40,362 nt of DNA from Bacteroidaceae bacterium (GTDB lineage Bacteria; Bacteroidota; Bacteroidia; Bacteroidales; Bacteroidaceae): positions 1 through 40,362 of the forward strand of contig JAILEU010000025.1 in the NCBI GenBank assembly GCA_024697785.1, in the 5' to 3' direction. The position numbers and the translations under genes were made by a program. The notes beneath the pieces were generated by a model. It was given only the letters and a program-made list of their open reading frames with translations. It did not search any database and was not told where the DNA came from. Below, in pieces: positions 18,626 to 26,249 of this stretch. Positions within the stretch are counted from its first letter, which is position 1, and every line of letters starts with the position of its first letter.

Positions 18626-19072
18626 TTATTTGTTCTTAAGCGACTCAATTAACTTGTCGAGCTGCAGGGAGAGGCTGGCGTAGTCCTCCTCGGCTAACGG
18701 ACAGACAGCGAGTTTCTCTCTCATCCCTTCTGGAATCAGGCCGTAAGCCTGCTCCTCCATGGCACGGCCCTTTTCCGTCAAGCTTACAATCTGTTGACGC
18801 TTGTCCTGCTCACCTTTCTTGCGGGTGACAAGGCCCAGTTTTTCCATGCGCTGGAGCAGAGGGGTAATGGTATTTGTCTCTAAAAGCAGTCGGTGGGCTA
18901 TGTTGTTCACGGGCTGGTTGTCCCTCTCCCAAAGCACCATCAGCACCAGATACTGCGGATAGGTGATACCCAGTTCCGTCAGCATCGGCGTGTAGGCCTG
19001 CGTTATCAATCGTGCTGCCGTATAGAGACGGAAACAGACCTGGTTGTCAAGTTGCAATTCTTTGTATGCCAT
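18626..19072 (-). CDS. OhrR/MarR-family peroxide-sensing transcription regulator
   Basis: The start at 19072 (MAYKELQLDNQVCF, 148 residues) is chosen because a tandem operator-like repeat sits just upstream and because OhrR proteins start this way; an upstream ATG at 19111 would extend through that repeat. Cys13 in LDNQVCF matches the reactive Cys of OhrR sensors that is oxidised by organic peroxides. The winged helix is seen in YPQYLVLMVLWERD, NNIAHRLLLETNTITPLLQRMEKLGL and the DKRQQIVSLTEKG wing. It is the last gene of a same-strand cluster with a bacterioferritin-like protein and glutathione peroxidase, which fits an oxidative-stress regulon. The exact inducer is inferred. Confidence 0.88.
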   Translation of the reverse strand: MAYKELQLDNQVCFRLYTAARLITQAYTPMLTELGITYPQYLVLMVLWERDNQPVNNIAHRLLLETNTITPLLQRMEKLGLVTRKKGEQDKRQQIVSLTEKGRAMEEQAYGLIPEGMREKLAVCPLAEEDYASLSLQLDKLIESLKNK

Positions 19073-19073
19073 T

Positions 19074-19096
19074 TTAACGATAACGTTAACGATAAC
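19074..19096 (-). promoter_or_regulatory. Tandem operator-like repeat in front of the OhrR/MarR gene
   Basis: TTAACGATAAC occurs twice (19074-19084 and 19086-19096) with one base between, and contains the palindrome TAACGTTA (19081-19088) at the junction. It ends one base before the ATG. MarR-family regulators usually bind such sites in their own promoters, so autoregulation is likely. It is also possible that it acts on translation. Confidence 0.55.
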
Positions 19097-19115
19097 TGTC
19101 CAGCCATTCATATTA

Positions 19116-19147
19116 GCAATAAGGAGAGCTGATGCCCTCCTTATTGC
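19116..19147 (-). terminator. Hairpin between the bacterioferritin-like gene and the regulator gene
   Basis: A perfect 11-bp stem (GCAATAAGGAG at 19116-19126, CTCCTTATTGC at 19137-19147) encloses a 10-base loop. It has no strong T-run on the minus strand, so it may be a partial terminator or an mRNA stabiliser between two genes of one transcript. Confidence 0.55.
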
Positions 19148-19187
19148 CGCATTCCAGGCTGTCTGATTAGAATACTATCTCGTGTAA

Positions 19188-19658
19188 TTAAATGGCAACC
19201 TTAACCAGCCAGAGCTGCGAACCGATGGCTTCGATGAGGCCCAGCTGCTCCTCGCTCCAGTACATGTCTTCCTCCTCGTCCTTCAGGTACTCCTTCATCA
19301 TGTCAAAGGTTGTCAGGTCATCCTTGATGCCATCGATGCACTTGCGCAGCAGCTCGATGCCGTCAACAGACACTTTGTAGTCTGCCTTCAAAAACTCAAA
19401 GGGATCCTGATAGAGGGTCTGAGCGGGTACGGCCTCCTGCTTCAGTTCGCCGCCCAAGTCGAGCAGACGGTCGATGAACCGTTCCACGAAGCCCTGCTCT
19501 TCTGCAGCATGTCCCATGTACTTCTCCTCAAGCTTCTTATAGCCGAGAGAACCGAAAATCTTAGCCTGCAACTTGTGCTGGAACGACTGTGCGTTCAGGT
19601 TTGTCACAAAAAACTGTAATGCCTCAATTGATTTCTGCTTGTCCATCATATCTATCAT
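19188..19658 (-). CDS. Bacterioferritin-like diiron protein
   Basis: This protein of about 152-156 residues is a predicted four-helix bundle. Helix B/C motifs EEKYMGHAAEEQGFVERF (ligand pattern E-x(2)-Y-x(2)-H-x(2)-E) and the C-terminal KDEEEDMYWSEEQLGLIEAIG match the iron-site helices of bacterioferritins. Family members oxidise ferrous iron with peroxide or oxygen and store it, limiting Fenton chemistry in the cytoplasm. Methionines at residues 1, 4 and 5 are all possible starts. It lies 38 bases after the glutathione peroxidase gene and upstream of an OhrR-like regulator, supporting a joint oxidative-stress role. Whether it assembles with haem cannot be told. Confidence 0.85.
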   Translation of the reverse strand: MIDMMDKQKSIEALQFFVTNLNAQSFQHKLQAKIFGSLGYKKLEEKYMGHAAEEQGFVERFIDRLLDLGGELKQEAVPAQTLYQDPFEFLKADYKVSVDGIELLRKCIDGIKDDLTTFDMMKEYLKDEEEDMYWSEEQLGLIEAIGSQLWLVKVAI

Positions 19659-19696
19659 TTTTATAAATTGAATAATCGTGTTACTATCTCACTTCG

Positions 19697-20239
19697 TTAC
19701 AGCATCTCCTGGATGTCCTTTTCGAAATCTTTCGGCGCCGTAGTGGGTGCGAAGCGCTTGATGGTCTCGCCGTCCTTTGAGATAAGGAACTTGGTGAAGT
19801 TCCACAGGATGTCGCTGTCCTTCTCGACGCTTGTGCTCAATTTCTTCAGCAGCGCGTGGGTGGTCTTTGCCTTCAGCCCCTTGTACTCTTCGGTGGGAGC
19901 CTGCGCTTTCAGGTACTCGAAAATGGGCTCGGCAGCAGGGCCGTTCACGTCTGTCTTTTTCATAATCTGAAAAGTCACGCCGTAGTTCAACTGGCAGAAC
20001 TCTTCAATCTGTGCATCGCCCGCCGGGTCCTGCTCCTTGAACTGGTTGCAGGGGAATCCGATGACGACGAGCCCCTGGTCCTTGTACTTTTTGTTCAGCT
20101 CCTCCAGTCCTGCGAACTGAGGGGTGAATCCACACTTGCTGGCGGTATTGACAATCAGCAACACCTTGCCCTGAAACTCCGAGAAGTCAATCTCCTTGCC
20201 TTTGCTTGAAAGGGCTTTGAAATCATAAATCTTTTGCAT
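19697..20239 (-). CDS. Glutathione peroxidase-family thiol peroxidase
   Basis: The start at 20239 (MQKIYDFKALSSKG, 180 residues) is preferred; the longer frame to 20308 would run through the promoter. The fold is thioredoxin-like. The peroxidatic cysteine is Cys36 in NTASKCGFTPQF, and the second conserved motif is GFPCNQFKEQDP with the likely resolving Cys. ILWNFTKFLI supplies the conserved Trp-Asn. Bacterial Cys-type members usually reduce peroxides with thioredoxin rather than glutathione. It is first in the cluster peroxidase, bacterioferritin-like, OhrR-like and has a good promoter. Confidence 0.92.
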   Translation of the reverse strand: MQKIYDFKALSSKGKEIDFSEFQGKVLLIVNTASKCGFTPQFAGLEELNKKYKDQGLVVIGFPCNQFKEQDPAGDAQIEEFCQLNYGVTFQIMKKTDVNGPAAEPIFEYLKAQAPTEEYKGLKAKTTHALLKKLSTSVEKDSDILWNFTKFLISKDGETIKRFAPTTAPKDFEKDIQEML

Positions 20240-20278
20240 AACTATTATTATAAATATTGATTTTTGTCGTTTGCGATG

Positions 20279-20309
20279 CAAATGTAAGGACATTATTTTA
20301 TATCGCAAG
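20279..20309 (-). promoter_or_regulatory. Promoter of the glutathione peroxidase cluster, with overlapping palindrome
   Basis: On the minus strand CTTG and TACATTTG (complement of 20279-20286) are 19 bases apart, matching the Bacteroidetes consensus. ATCGCAAGCGAT (20302-20313) is a palindrome over the upstream element and a related TCGCAAA half lies near the downstream element. This could be a regulator site. Confidence 0.65.
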
Positions 20310-20414
20310 CGATTTATCTGTTTTTTTAAGATTGATTAACAAAATACCCGTTCAGCACCCGAACAAAAGAAGGAATCGCCAGCGAAGACGTCATTTTCCT
20401 ATTGTTTGAGCATA

Positions 20415-20441
20415 TTTATAAACACGGCCCGTGTTTATAAA
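20415..20441. repeat. Perfect 27-base palindrome
   Basis: Arms TTTATAAACACGG (20415-20427) and CCGTGTTTATAAA (20429-20441) flank a single C. It lies between the peroxidase promoter and the tail-only gene remnant. It could be a regulator site or part of a terminator; the loop is too tight for a simple RNA hairpin unless inner pairs open. Confidence 0.7.
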
Positions 20442-20487
20442 ACGTTTCTTACGTTGGCAAAACAGCCGCGTGGAATAACAAAAATTT

Positions 20488-20524
20488 ATAATCCGTTCAG
20501 GCGGATGTAGCCTGAACGGATTAT
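20488..20524 (-). terminator. Strong hairpin, probable terminator of the leftward gene remnant
   Basis: A perfect 15-bp stem (20488-20502 and 20510-20524, core CCGTTCAGGC/GCCTGAACGG) with a 7-base loop is followed on the minus strand by AAATTTTTG. It lies about 96 bases after the stop codon of the remnant at 20620. A short palindrome CTCGAGCT/AGCTCGAG (20563-20579) lies between them. Confidence 0.7.
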
Positions 20525-20619
20525 TCGAGAGGAAAGGCAGATGCCTATTACTTCACCAGCACCTCGAGCTAAGCTCGAGCTCGTTCACGTTCGGAAGTGC
20601 CAGCGAGCTTTCACTTCTC

Positions 20620-20973
20620 TCACTTAATCATGACCTTCTTGCCGCCAATGATGTTGATGCCCTTGGCGGGTGCGGTCAGACGCTGGCCCATGATGTTGTA
20701 GATGCGGCCGTCTGAGGCTTCGGAGCCGGTGAGCATGGGGGGCGTGACGGCGTCGTTGATGGTCTCGCCACCTTCGGCTTCCATCTGGGCCTTGGTGATG
20801 ATGAGCATGCGACGGACGTAGATGTCGAAGGTGCCGCTCGCAGCGAGGTCCCAGCGCATCCAGTGGTCGGCCGATGTGCCCCAGCCGTAGTCGTTGCGGA
20901 TGGCGATATAGGCCCTCTTCCACTCGATGGAGGCGGGCAGCGTGCCGTAGGCGACGACCTCGTCGGTGCTCAA
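20620..20973 (-). pseudogene. Remnant of a secreted protein: C-terminal 117 codons with sorting-type tail
   Basis: The frame has no convincing start: a TTG at 20973 is the only local option, there is no signal peptide, and the frame stays open into the promoter region of the neighbouring gene. The visible part has a beta-rich stretch (IEWKRAYIAIRNDYGW, MRWDLAASGTFDIYVRRM). It ends in GRIYNIMGQRL...GINIIGGKKVMIK, the same kind of C-terminal tail found on the CotH and M6 proteins here, which resembles type IX secretion sorting tails. I infer that a larger extracellular protein lost its 5' part. The break coincides with a copy of the promoter module at 20971. A terminator remains downstream. Confidence 0.7.
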
Positions 20974-21099
20974 ATAAATTTGGCAATTCTCTCGCCTTGC
21001 ACTATCTTTAATCCCCCTTCGGAGGATTTTAGATAGGGGTCGCCTCGGATAATTGCAAATAAATTTGCATTATCGCTCGGCTCACCCTATCTTTGCAGC
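20971..21099. promoter_or_regulatory. Duplicated palindromic promoter module upstream of the CotH gene
   Basis: Two direct copies of a 40-base unit start at 20971 and 21056. Each has CAAATAAATTTG, with TTTG at 20979 or 21064, then 20 bases, then TATCTTTA (21003-21010) or TATCTTTG (21088-21095). The second copy is half of an imperfect inverted repeat centred on GCAAATAAATTTGC (21055-21068): on the minus strand TTTG is followed 20 bases later by TATCTAAA. So three promoter-like units overlap. The last box ends only 5 bases before the ATG at 21100. Confidence 0.65.
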
Positions 21100-24000
21100 A
21101 TGGAAAGAACACTTAGAAACCTGAGCCTGCTTAGCATCCTGGTGATGGCATTCGGCTCAGCTCATGCACAGGAGGGATGGATAGACCTCACATCGGAATA
21201 TATCGTCAACCCTAACTTCGACGAAGCCTCGAACGAAGGGTGGGAAGGCTCGGACATCGGCCACGCTCAGGGATGGGTGTGGGCAGGCGAATTCTGGAAT
21301 ACCACCTTCGACACCTACCAGCACGTCCGCGACCTGCCCAACGGCCACTACCGCGTCTCCGTCAGCGCCCTCTACCGCCCGGGCAACAGCAGCCAGAGCC
21401 TCCTCGACCGGCACTTCGCCGCAGACGAAATCATCAACGCCTACGTCTATGCAGGCACGGAGAAGAAGACCGTGAAGGCATGCTACGGCGAATATGCCAC
21501 CGTCGATGCAAACGGCGCTCACCTGCTCTACAACGCCGAAATCGGCGCAAGCGTCTATTACCCCAACAGCATGGAGAGCGGCGAATACTACTTCTCGCTC
21601 GGCATGTACCGAAACGAGCTTGAGGTGGATGTCACCGACGGCGAGCTCATCCTCGGCATCTGCTGCAACGACTATCAGCAGTACAACTGGTGCCTATTCG
21701 ACAGCTGGAAACTGGAGCTGTGGGGCACCATCCGCCCGGTTGAGCGTATCGTGCTCGAGCCCTCGTCGCTACGCATCGGTCTTGGCGAACCGGTCTCCAT
21801 CAGCGCCGCTGTCTATCCCGAGGATGCCACCTACCGCAAGCTCGCATGGAGCAGCACGGATGAGTCGGTCGTCAGCGTCAGCGCGGACGGCATCGTCAAA
21901 GGCATCGGCAGGGGCACAGCCACCGTCATCGCCACCGCCACCGACGGCAGCGGCGCCAGCGCGGCATGCTCCGTCACCGTCACGGCGGGCGGTGCCACCC
22001 CCGAGTCGCTCATCATCAACGAAATCATGGTGGCCAACCTCGACACCTATCTCGACCCCTCGCTGAACTACGGCGGCTACGTAGAACTCTACAACCCCAC
22101 CGACGTGAGCGCCAACCTCTCGCGCTACTACGTCAGCGACGACCCCCACGACCTCACCAGGTTCCGCCTGCCTGTGGACATCGGCGCCATCCCCGCACAC
22201 GGCTATAAGAACCTGTGGTTCGACCACTACGACTGGCGCTACGGCCACTACCAGGTGGACATCGAGCTGAACCCCGAGGGGGGTACGCTCTACATTGCCG
22301 ACGACGAAGGCACACTCATCGCCTCGCAGGCCTATCCGCCCTCGGTCAGCCGAGCCTCCTACGCCCGCACCACCGACGGTGCCGACGAATGGCGCTACAC
22401 CTCCACCCCCAGCCCCGAGGCCACGAACGACGGCTCAACCTTTGCCGACGAACAGCTGCCCGCCCCCGTGGTGCAGCAGGACTCGCAAATCTTCACCGAC
22501 GCCCTCACCGTGCGCGCCACCATCCCCGAGGGCACCCTGTTGCGCTACACCACCGACGGCTCCGTGCCCACCCTCGCGAACGGCACCACCAGCCGCACGG
22601 GCATCATCAACATCAAGCGCACCACCTCGTTCCGCTTCCGCCTGTTCAAGGACGGCATGCTGCCCAGCCCCGTCACCACCCGTACGTATATCTATAAGGA
22701 TAAGGAGTACTCGCTGCCCATCCTCGCCGTCACCACCGCCCACGACAACCTCTACAGCTCGGCCTACGGCCTCTTCGAGAAAGGCCCCAACGGACGTGCC
22801 GGCAATGGACAGGACGCCAAGTGCAACTGGAACATGGACTGGGACCGCCCCGTCAACTTCGAACTCATCACCGAGGACGGCCGGATGGCCATCAACCAGG
22901 AGGTGAACCTCTCGACCTGCGGCGGCTGGAGCCGAGCCTGGGGACACCACTCGTTCAAGCTCAAGGCCGACCGCCAGTACGACGGCCACCGGAACTTCTA
23001 CGAATACGCCATCTTCGACGAGAAACCCTTCAACCGCAACAAGACGGTGCAGATCCGCAACGGCGGCAACGACAGCGACTGCCGCATCAAGGACGCCGCC
23101 CTGCAGGCCATCATCGCACGTTCGGGCATCGATGCCGACTGCCAGGCCTACGTCCCCGTCATGCACTTCATCAACGGCACCTACATCGGCCTCATCAACA
23201 TGCGCGAGCCCAACAACAAGCACTTCGCCTTTGCCAACTACGGCCTCAGCGCCGACGAGCAGGACCAGTTCGAGATGTCGCCCGACAGCGGCTACATCCA
23301 GATGGCAGGCACGAAGGAGGCCTTCGACCGCTGGTACCGGCTGGCGGAGAACGCCGCCAACGACGACGTCTATGAGCAGATTAAGAAGCTGGTGGACATC
23401 GACAACTTCATCAACTACATCGCTCTGGAGTTCTACCTCGGCAACTGGGACTGGCCAAAGAACAACCTCAAGGCCTTCCGTCCCCGCACCGAGGACGGGC
23501 GTTTCCGCTTCGTGGTGTTCGACCTCGACGGCTCGTTCAGCGTCGGCAACCCCTTCACCACCTTCGAGGACAAGCGCATCTTCACCTTTGATGCCCTGCG
23601 CGGCGAATTCAAAGGACAACTGACGGCCGAGATTGAGGTGGTCACCATCTTCCTTAACATGCTTCAGAACGCCCAGTTCCGCCGTCAGTTCATCGACGCC
23701 TTCTGCCTCGTGGCGGGCAGCGTCTTCGAGCCCACGCGATGCCGCGAAATCATCACCGAGCTGGCTACCCGCATCGAGGAACCCCTCTCATACGAATGGC
23801 GCAACCCTTGGGGCACGGCCAACGACCTTATCAACCGCCTCAACGCCAGCTACCAGACGAGGAACATCGGCTACCTGAAGACCTACTCGCGGATGAAGCT
23901 CGGCAGCACCCCCGCCGTCAACGCCACTCTCCGTGCCAATACCCCCGAGGCACAGCTCACCGTCAACGGCCTCCCCGTGCCCACGGGCCGCTTCTCGGGC

Positions 24001-25362
24001 AAGCTGTTTGCCCCTGCCACCGTCCGCGCCCACGCTCCCGCCGGCTACGTCTTCAAGGGATGGAGCAGCGCATCGAGCACCACCACCAAGGAGATCCTTG
24101 CCCGCGGCAGCGCCTGGCACTACTACGACCAGGGTAGCCTCGACGGCACCTCGTGGAAAACCTCTGGCTACAACGACAGTCAGTGGGCCGTCGGCAACGC
24201 ACCGCTGGGCTACTTCGTCACCGACGCCAGCAACAGCCGGGGCTACAACACCTTCATCAGCTACGGCGGCAACACCAACGACAAGTACCCCACCAGCTAC
24301 TTCCGCATCCCCGTTGACCTCAGCGATGCCCCCGCCTCGGGCGACGTCTTCACCCTCGACTTTTCGTGCGACGACGGCTTCGTCATCTACGTTAACGGCG
24401 CCGAGGCCGGACGCTACCTGATGCCTTCCGGCACACCGACGTTCAGCACCTTCGCCAGCAGCTATGCCCCCGACAACCCCGACAGCGGCACCATGACCCT
24501 TAAGGCATCGCTCTTCAAGAAAGGGCGCAACATCATCGCAGTCGAGCTCCACAACAACGCCGCAAACAGCACCGACCTCTACTGGGACGCAGCCCTCACA
24601 GCTGAGGTGACCACCACGGGCGGCACCAACATTGTCTCTACCGATGAGACCTACACCCTGCCCTCGTCAGGCACCGTCAGCCTCACGGCCATCTTCGAAG
24701 CAGCCACCCCCCACTCCTCCACAGCCAGGACAGGAGCCCTGCGCATCAACGAGGTGAGCCCCGCCAACGACATCTTCGTCAACGACCTCTGGAAAAGACA
24801 GGACTGGATTGAGCTCTACAACGGCACCGACGAGGACATCGACCTTACGGGCTGGTACCTGAGCGACGACACGCTGAACCGCCAGAAGTTCCAGATTCCC
24901 GCCGTCGAGGGCGTCAGCAACGTCATCCCTGCCTATGGCTACAAGGTCATCTGGTGCGACAAGGTGGAACCCTACAACCAGGTCCACGCCAACTTCAAAC
25001 TGGCCTCCGAGGGCGGTTTCGTCCTGCTCACCTCTGGTGACGGCCATGAGGGGACGGGTGAGGCCGTTACGGACTATTTCCACTACCCTGCCTGCGCCAG
25101 CTACCAGACGGTCGGCCTCTACCCCGACGGCGGCAGCGAGACCTACGTCATGCAGCGTCCCACCATCGGCAAGACCAACGTCATCACCACCGCCGACCTT
25201 GCCCACACCCAGCTCCGTCCCACGGCCGTCCGAGCCATCGAGGGGGACAGCGACCTTCTCCGCCGCGACGATGCCCTCTACGACTTGATGGGCCGCCGTG
25301 TCCAAAACCCGCAGCCCGGCACCATCTACATCCGAAACGGCAAGAAAGTGCTGTTTAAGTAA
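21100..25362 (+). CDS. Large secreted CotH-kinase/lamin-tail-domain protein
   Basis: This 1420-residue protein has a signal peptide (cut near AHAQ, residue 24). Approximate domain order: an N-terminal carbohydrate-binding-like region (25-210); a bacterial Ig-like Big2 domain (214-297); a lamin-tail domain (301-434, SLIINEIMVANLDTY); a chitobiase C-terminal-like module (454-531, LLRYTTDGSVPT); a CotH-like kinase domain (537-934, with VFDLDGSFSVGNPF and NWDWPKNN); a jelly-roll-like module (997-1174); a second lamin-tail domain (1213-1344, ALRINEVSPAND); and a C-terminal tail (1392-1420, YDLMGRRVQNP) resembling type IX sorting tails. CotH proteins phosphorylate spore-coat proteins in Bacillus; the role in Bacteroidetes is not established. 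Surface location is inferred. Confidence 0.88.
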   Translation: MERTLRNLSLLSILVMAFGSAHAQEGWIDLTSEYIVNPNFDEASNEGWEGSDIGHAQGWVWAGEFWNTTFDTYQHVRDLPNGHYRVSVSALYRPGNSSQSLLDRHFAADEIINAYVYAGTEKKTVKACYGEYATVDANGAHLLYNAEIGASVYYPNSMESGEYYFSLGMYRNELEVDVTDGELILGICCNDYQQYNWCLFDSWKLELWGTIRPVERIVLEPSSLRIGLGEPVSISAAVYPEDATYRKLAWSSTDESVVSVSADGIVKGIGRGTATVIATATDGSGASAACSVTVTAGGATPESLIINEIMVANLDTYLDPSLNYGGYVELYNPTDVSANLSRYYVSDDPHDLTRFRLPVDIGAIPAHGYKNLWFDHYDWRYGHYQVDIELNPEGGTLYIADDEGTLIASQAYPPSVSRASYARTTDGADEWRYTSTPSPEATNDGSTFADEQLPAPVVQQDSQIFTDALTVRATIPEGTLLRYTTDGSVPTLANGTTSRTGIINIKRTTSFRFRLFKDGMLPSPVTTRTYIYKDKEYSLPILAVTTAHDNLYSSAYGLFEKGPNGRAGNGQDAKCNWNMDWDRPVNFELITEDGRMAINQEVNLSTCGGWSRAWGHHSFKLKADRQYDGHRNFYEYAIFDEKPFNRNKTVQIRNGGNDSDCRIKDAALQAIIARSGIDADCQAYVPVMHFINGTYIGLINMREPNNKHFAFANYGLSADEQDQFEMSPDSGYIQMAGTKEAFDRWYRLAENAANDDVYEQIKKLVDIDNFINYIALEFYLGNWDWPKNNLKAFRPRTEDGRFRFVVFDLDGSFSVGNPFTTFEDKRIFTFDALRGEFKGQLTAEIEVVTIFLNMLQNAQFRRQFIDAFCLVAGSVFEPTRCREIITELATRIEEPLSYEWRNPWGTANDLINRLNASYQTRNIGYLKTYSRMKLGSTPAVNATLRANTPEAQLTVNGLPVPTGRFSGKLFAPATVRAHAPAGYVFKGWSSASSTTTKEILARGSAWHYYDQGSLDGTSWKTSGYNDSQWAVGNAPLGYFVTDASNSRGYNTFISYGGNTNDKYPTSYFRIPVDLSDAPASGDVFTLDFSCDDGFVIYVNGAEAGRYLMPSGTPTFSTFASSYAPDNPDSGTMTLKASLFKKGRNIIAVELHNNAANSTDLYWDAALTAEVTTTGGTNIVSTDETYTLPSSGTVSLTAIFEAATPHSSTARTGALRINEVSPANDIFVNDLWKRQDWIELYNGTDEDIDLTGWYLSDDTLNRQKFQIPAVEGVSNVIPAYGYKVIWCDKVEPYNQVHANFKLASEGGFVLLTSGDGHEGTGEAVTDYFHYPACASYQTVGLYPDGGSETYVMQRPTIGKTNVITTADLAHTQLRPTAVRAIEGDSDLLRRDDALYDLMGRRVQNPQPGTIYIRNGKKVLFK

Positions 25363-25367
25363 GATTA

Positions 25368-25420
25368 GTAGGAGTGTAGGAGTGCAGGAGTTCGGGAGTG
25401 CAGGAGTGCAGGAGTGCAGA
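25368..25420 (+). repeat. Microsatellite of GGAGTGCA units
   Basis: About six imperfect copies of an 8-9-base unit (GGAGTGTA, GGAGTGCA, GGAGTTCG) begin 6 bases after the CotH stop codon. The rest of the 163-base gap to the next gene shows nothing I can identify; no good promoter was found. Confidence 0.8.
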
Positions 25421-25525
25421 CAATCGCGCGGACAGCGTTTTTTTAACATTCACGCGTGCAGTATTTCTATTTTCGTTGCGTTTATAGAGTGAGACAATTT
25501 TCTATGAACCCTTAAAACAAACAAA

Positions 25526-26131
25526 ATGAGAAAGAAATCTGCTTTTGGGCTTATGGTAGCTGCGCTACTGTTCGCCTCGTGTGACAACGAAATGATTTGG
25601 GACTACGCCTCGGCCTCGATGATAGTCCGCATCACGGATGACTCCGGCACCAACCTGCTCGACACCACTCAGACAGGCCACCTCTTTCAGAAAGGCATGG
25701 GGATGCTGGAAACGTCCTACAAAACGAATGATAAAGACGACCCATACGTCCGTCACGAGGAACCCATTCAAACCCTTGAAGCGTATCGTCAAAAAACAGG
25801 CACCCGCGCTTACATAGGCCCTTGGGCAGGAGCCGTGCTGACGAAGAGCCCCGACAAAAAAGAGCCTGTCCTCTTTATCGGGGAATTCAGCGAGCATAGC
25901 GGCAGCGGGGATATTGAGCTGACGGAGGCGCTTTTCGGTGAACCGGACCAAAGGGAGCTGACCCTGAAGTTCGACGACGGACGAAGTGTCACCATCTCCT
26001 ATGTTCACGCCGCCAGCCTCAGTCATAAGCTGAAGACCAAAGCTAAGGTAGTCGAAAAGTCCGAAGGACTGAATGTCAGCGTCGACTTCGATACCCAATA
26101 CAGCGTTGACTATCTCTACGTAGAGCAGTAG
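25526..26131 (+). CDS. Hypothetical lipoprotein
   Basis: I do not recognise the family. The 201-residue product has a clear lipoprotein signal (MRKKSAFGLMVAALL... ending FASC, Cys19). The mature part is soluble and beta-rich, for example ASMIVRITDDSGTNLLD and ELTLKFDDGRSVTISYVHA, with a final VDFDTQYSVDYLYVEQ. The DDSGTNLLD segment is like the start of small Bacteroidetes lipoproteins of the DUF5034/DUF4843 kind, but I cannot assign one. It lies between the CotH protein and a convergent M6 protease and is followed by a shared bidirectional terminator. Codon use is similar to its neighbours though somewhat less GC-rich. Confidence 0.8.
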   Translation: MRKKSAFGLMVAALLFASCDNEMIWDYASASMIVRITDDSGTNLLDTTQTGHLFQKGMGMLETSYKTNDKDDPYVRHEEPIQTLEAYRQKTGTRAYIGPWAGAVLTKSPDKKEPVLFIGEFSEHSGSGDIELTEALFGEPDQRELTLKFDDGRSVTISYVHAASLSHKLKTKAKVVEKSEGLNVSVDFDTQYSVDYLYVEQ

Positions 26132-26181
26132 CGGCCGCTTCTTTCGGGTTGATTCCCTACTATTACTGTCCGCTAAAAGCG

Positions 26182-26218
26182 CCGTCGGGGCATAACAGTC
26201 GTTGTTACGCCCCGTCGG
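26182..26218. terminator. Bidirectional terminator between convergent genes
   Basis: CGGGGCATAACA (26186-26197) pairs with TGTTACGCCCCG (26203-26214) with one mismatch, extended by CCG/CGG outside a T-T mismatch. It is followed by AACTTTT on the plus strand. It separates the lipoprotein gene from the M6 protease gene. Confidence 0.75.
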
Positions 26219-26249
26219 AACTTTTCATGCAGTCGAACCACAAGGCGGG

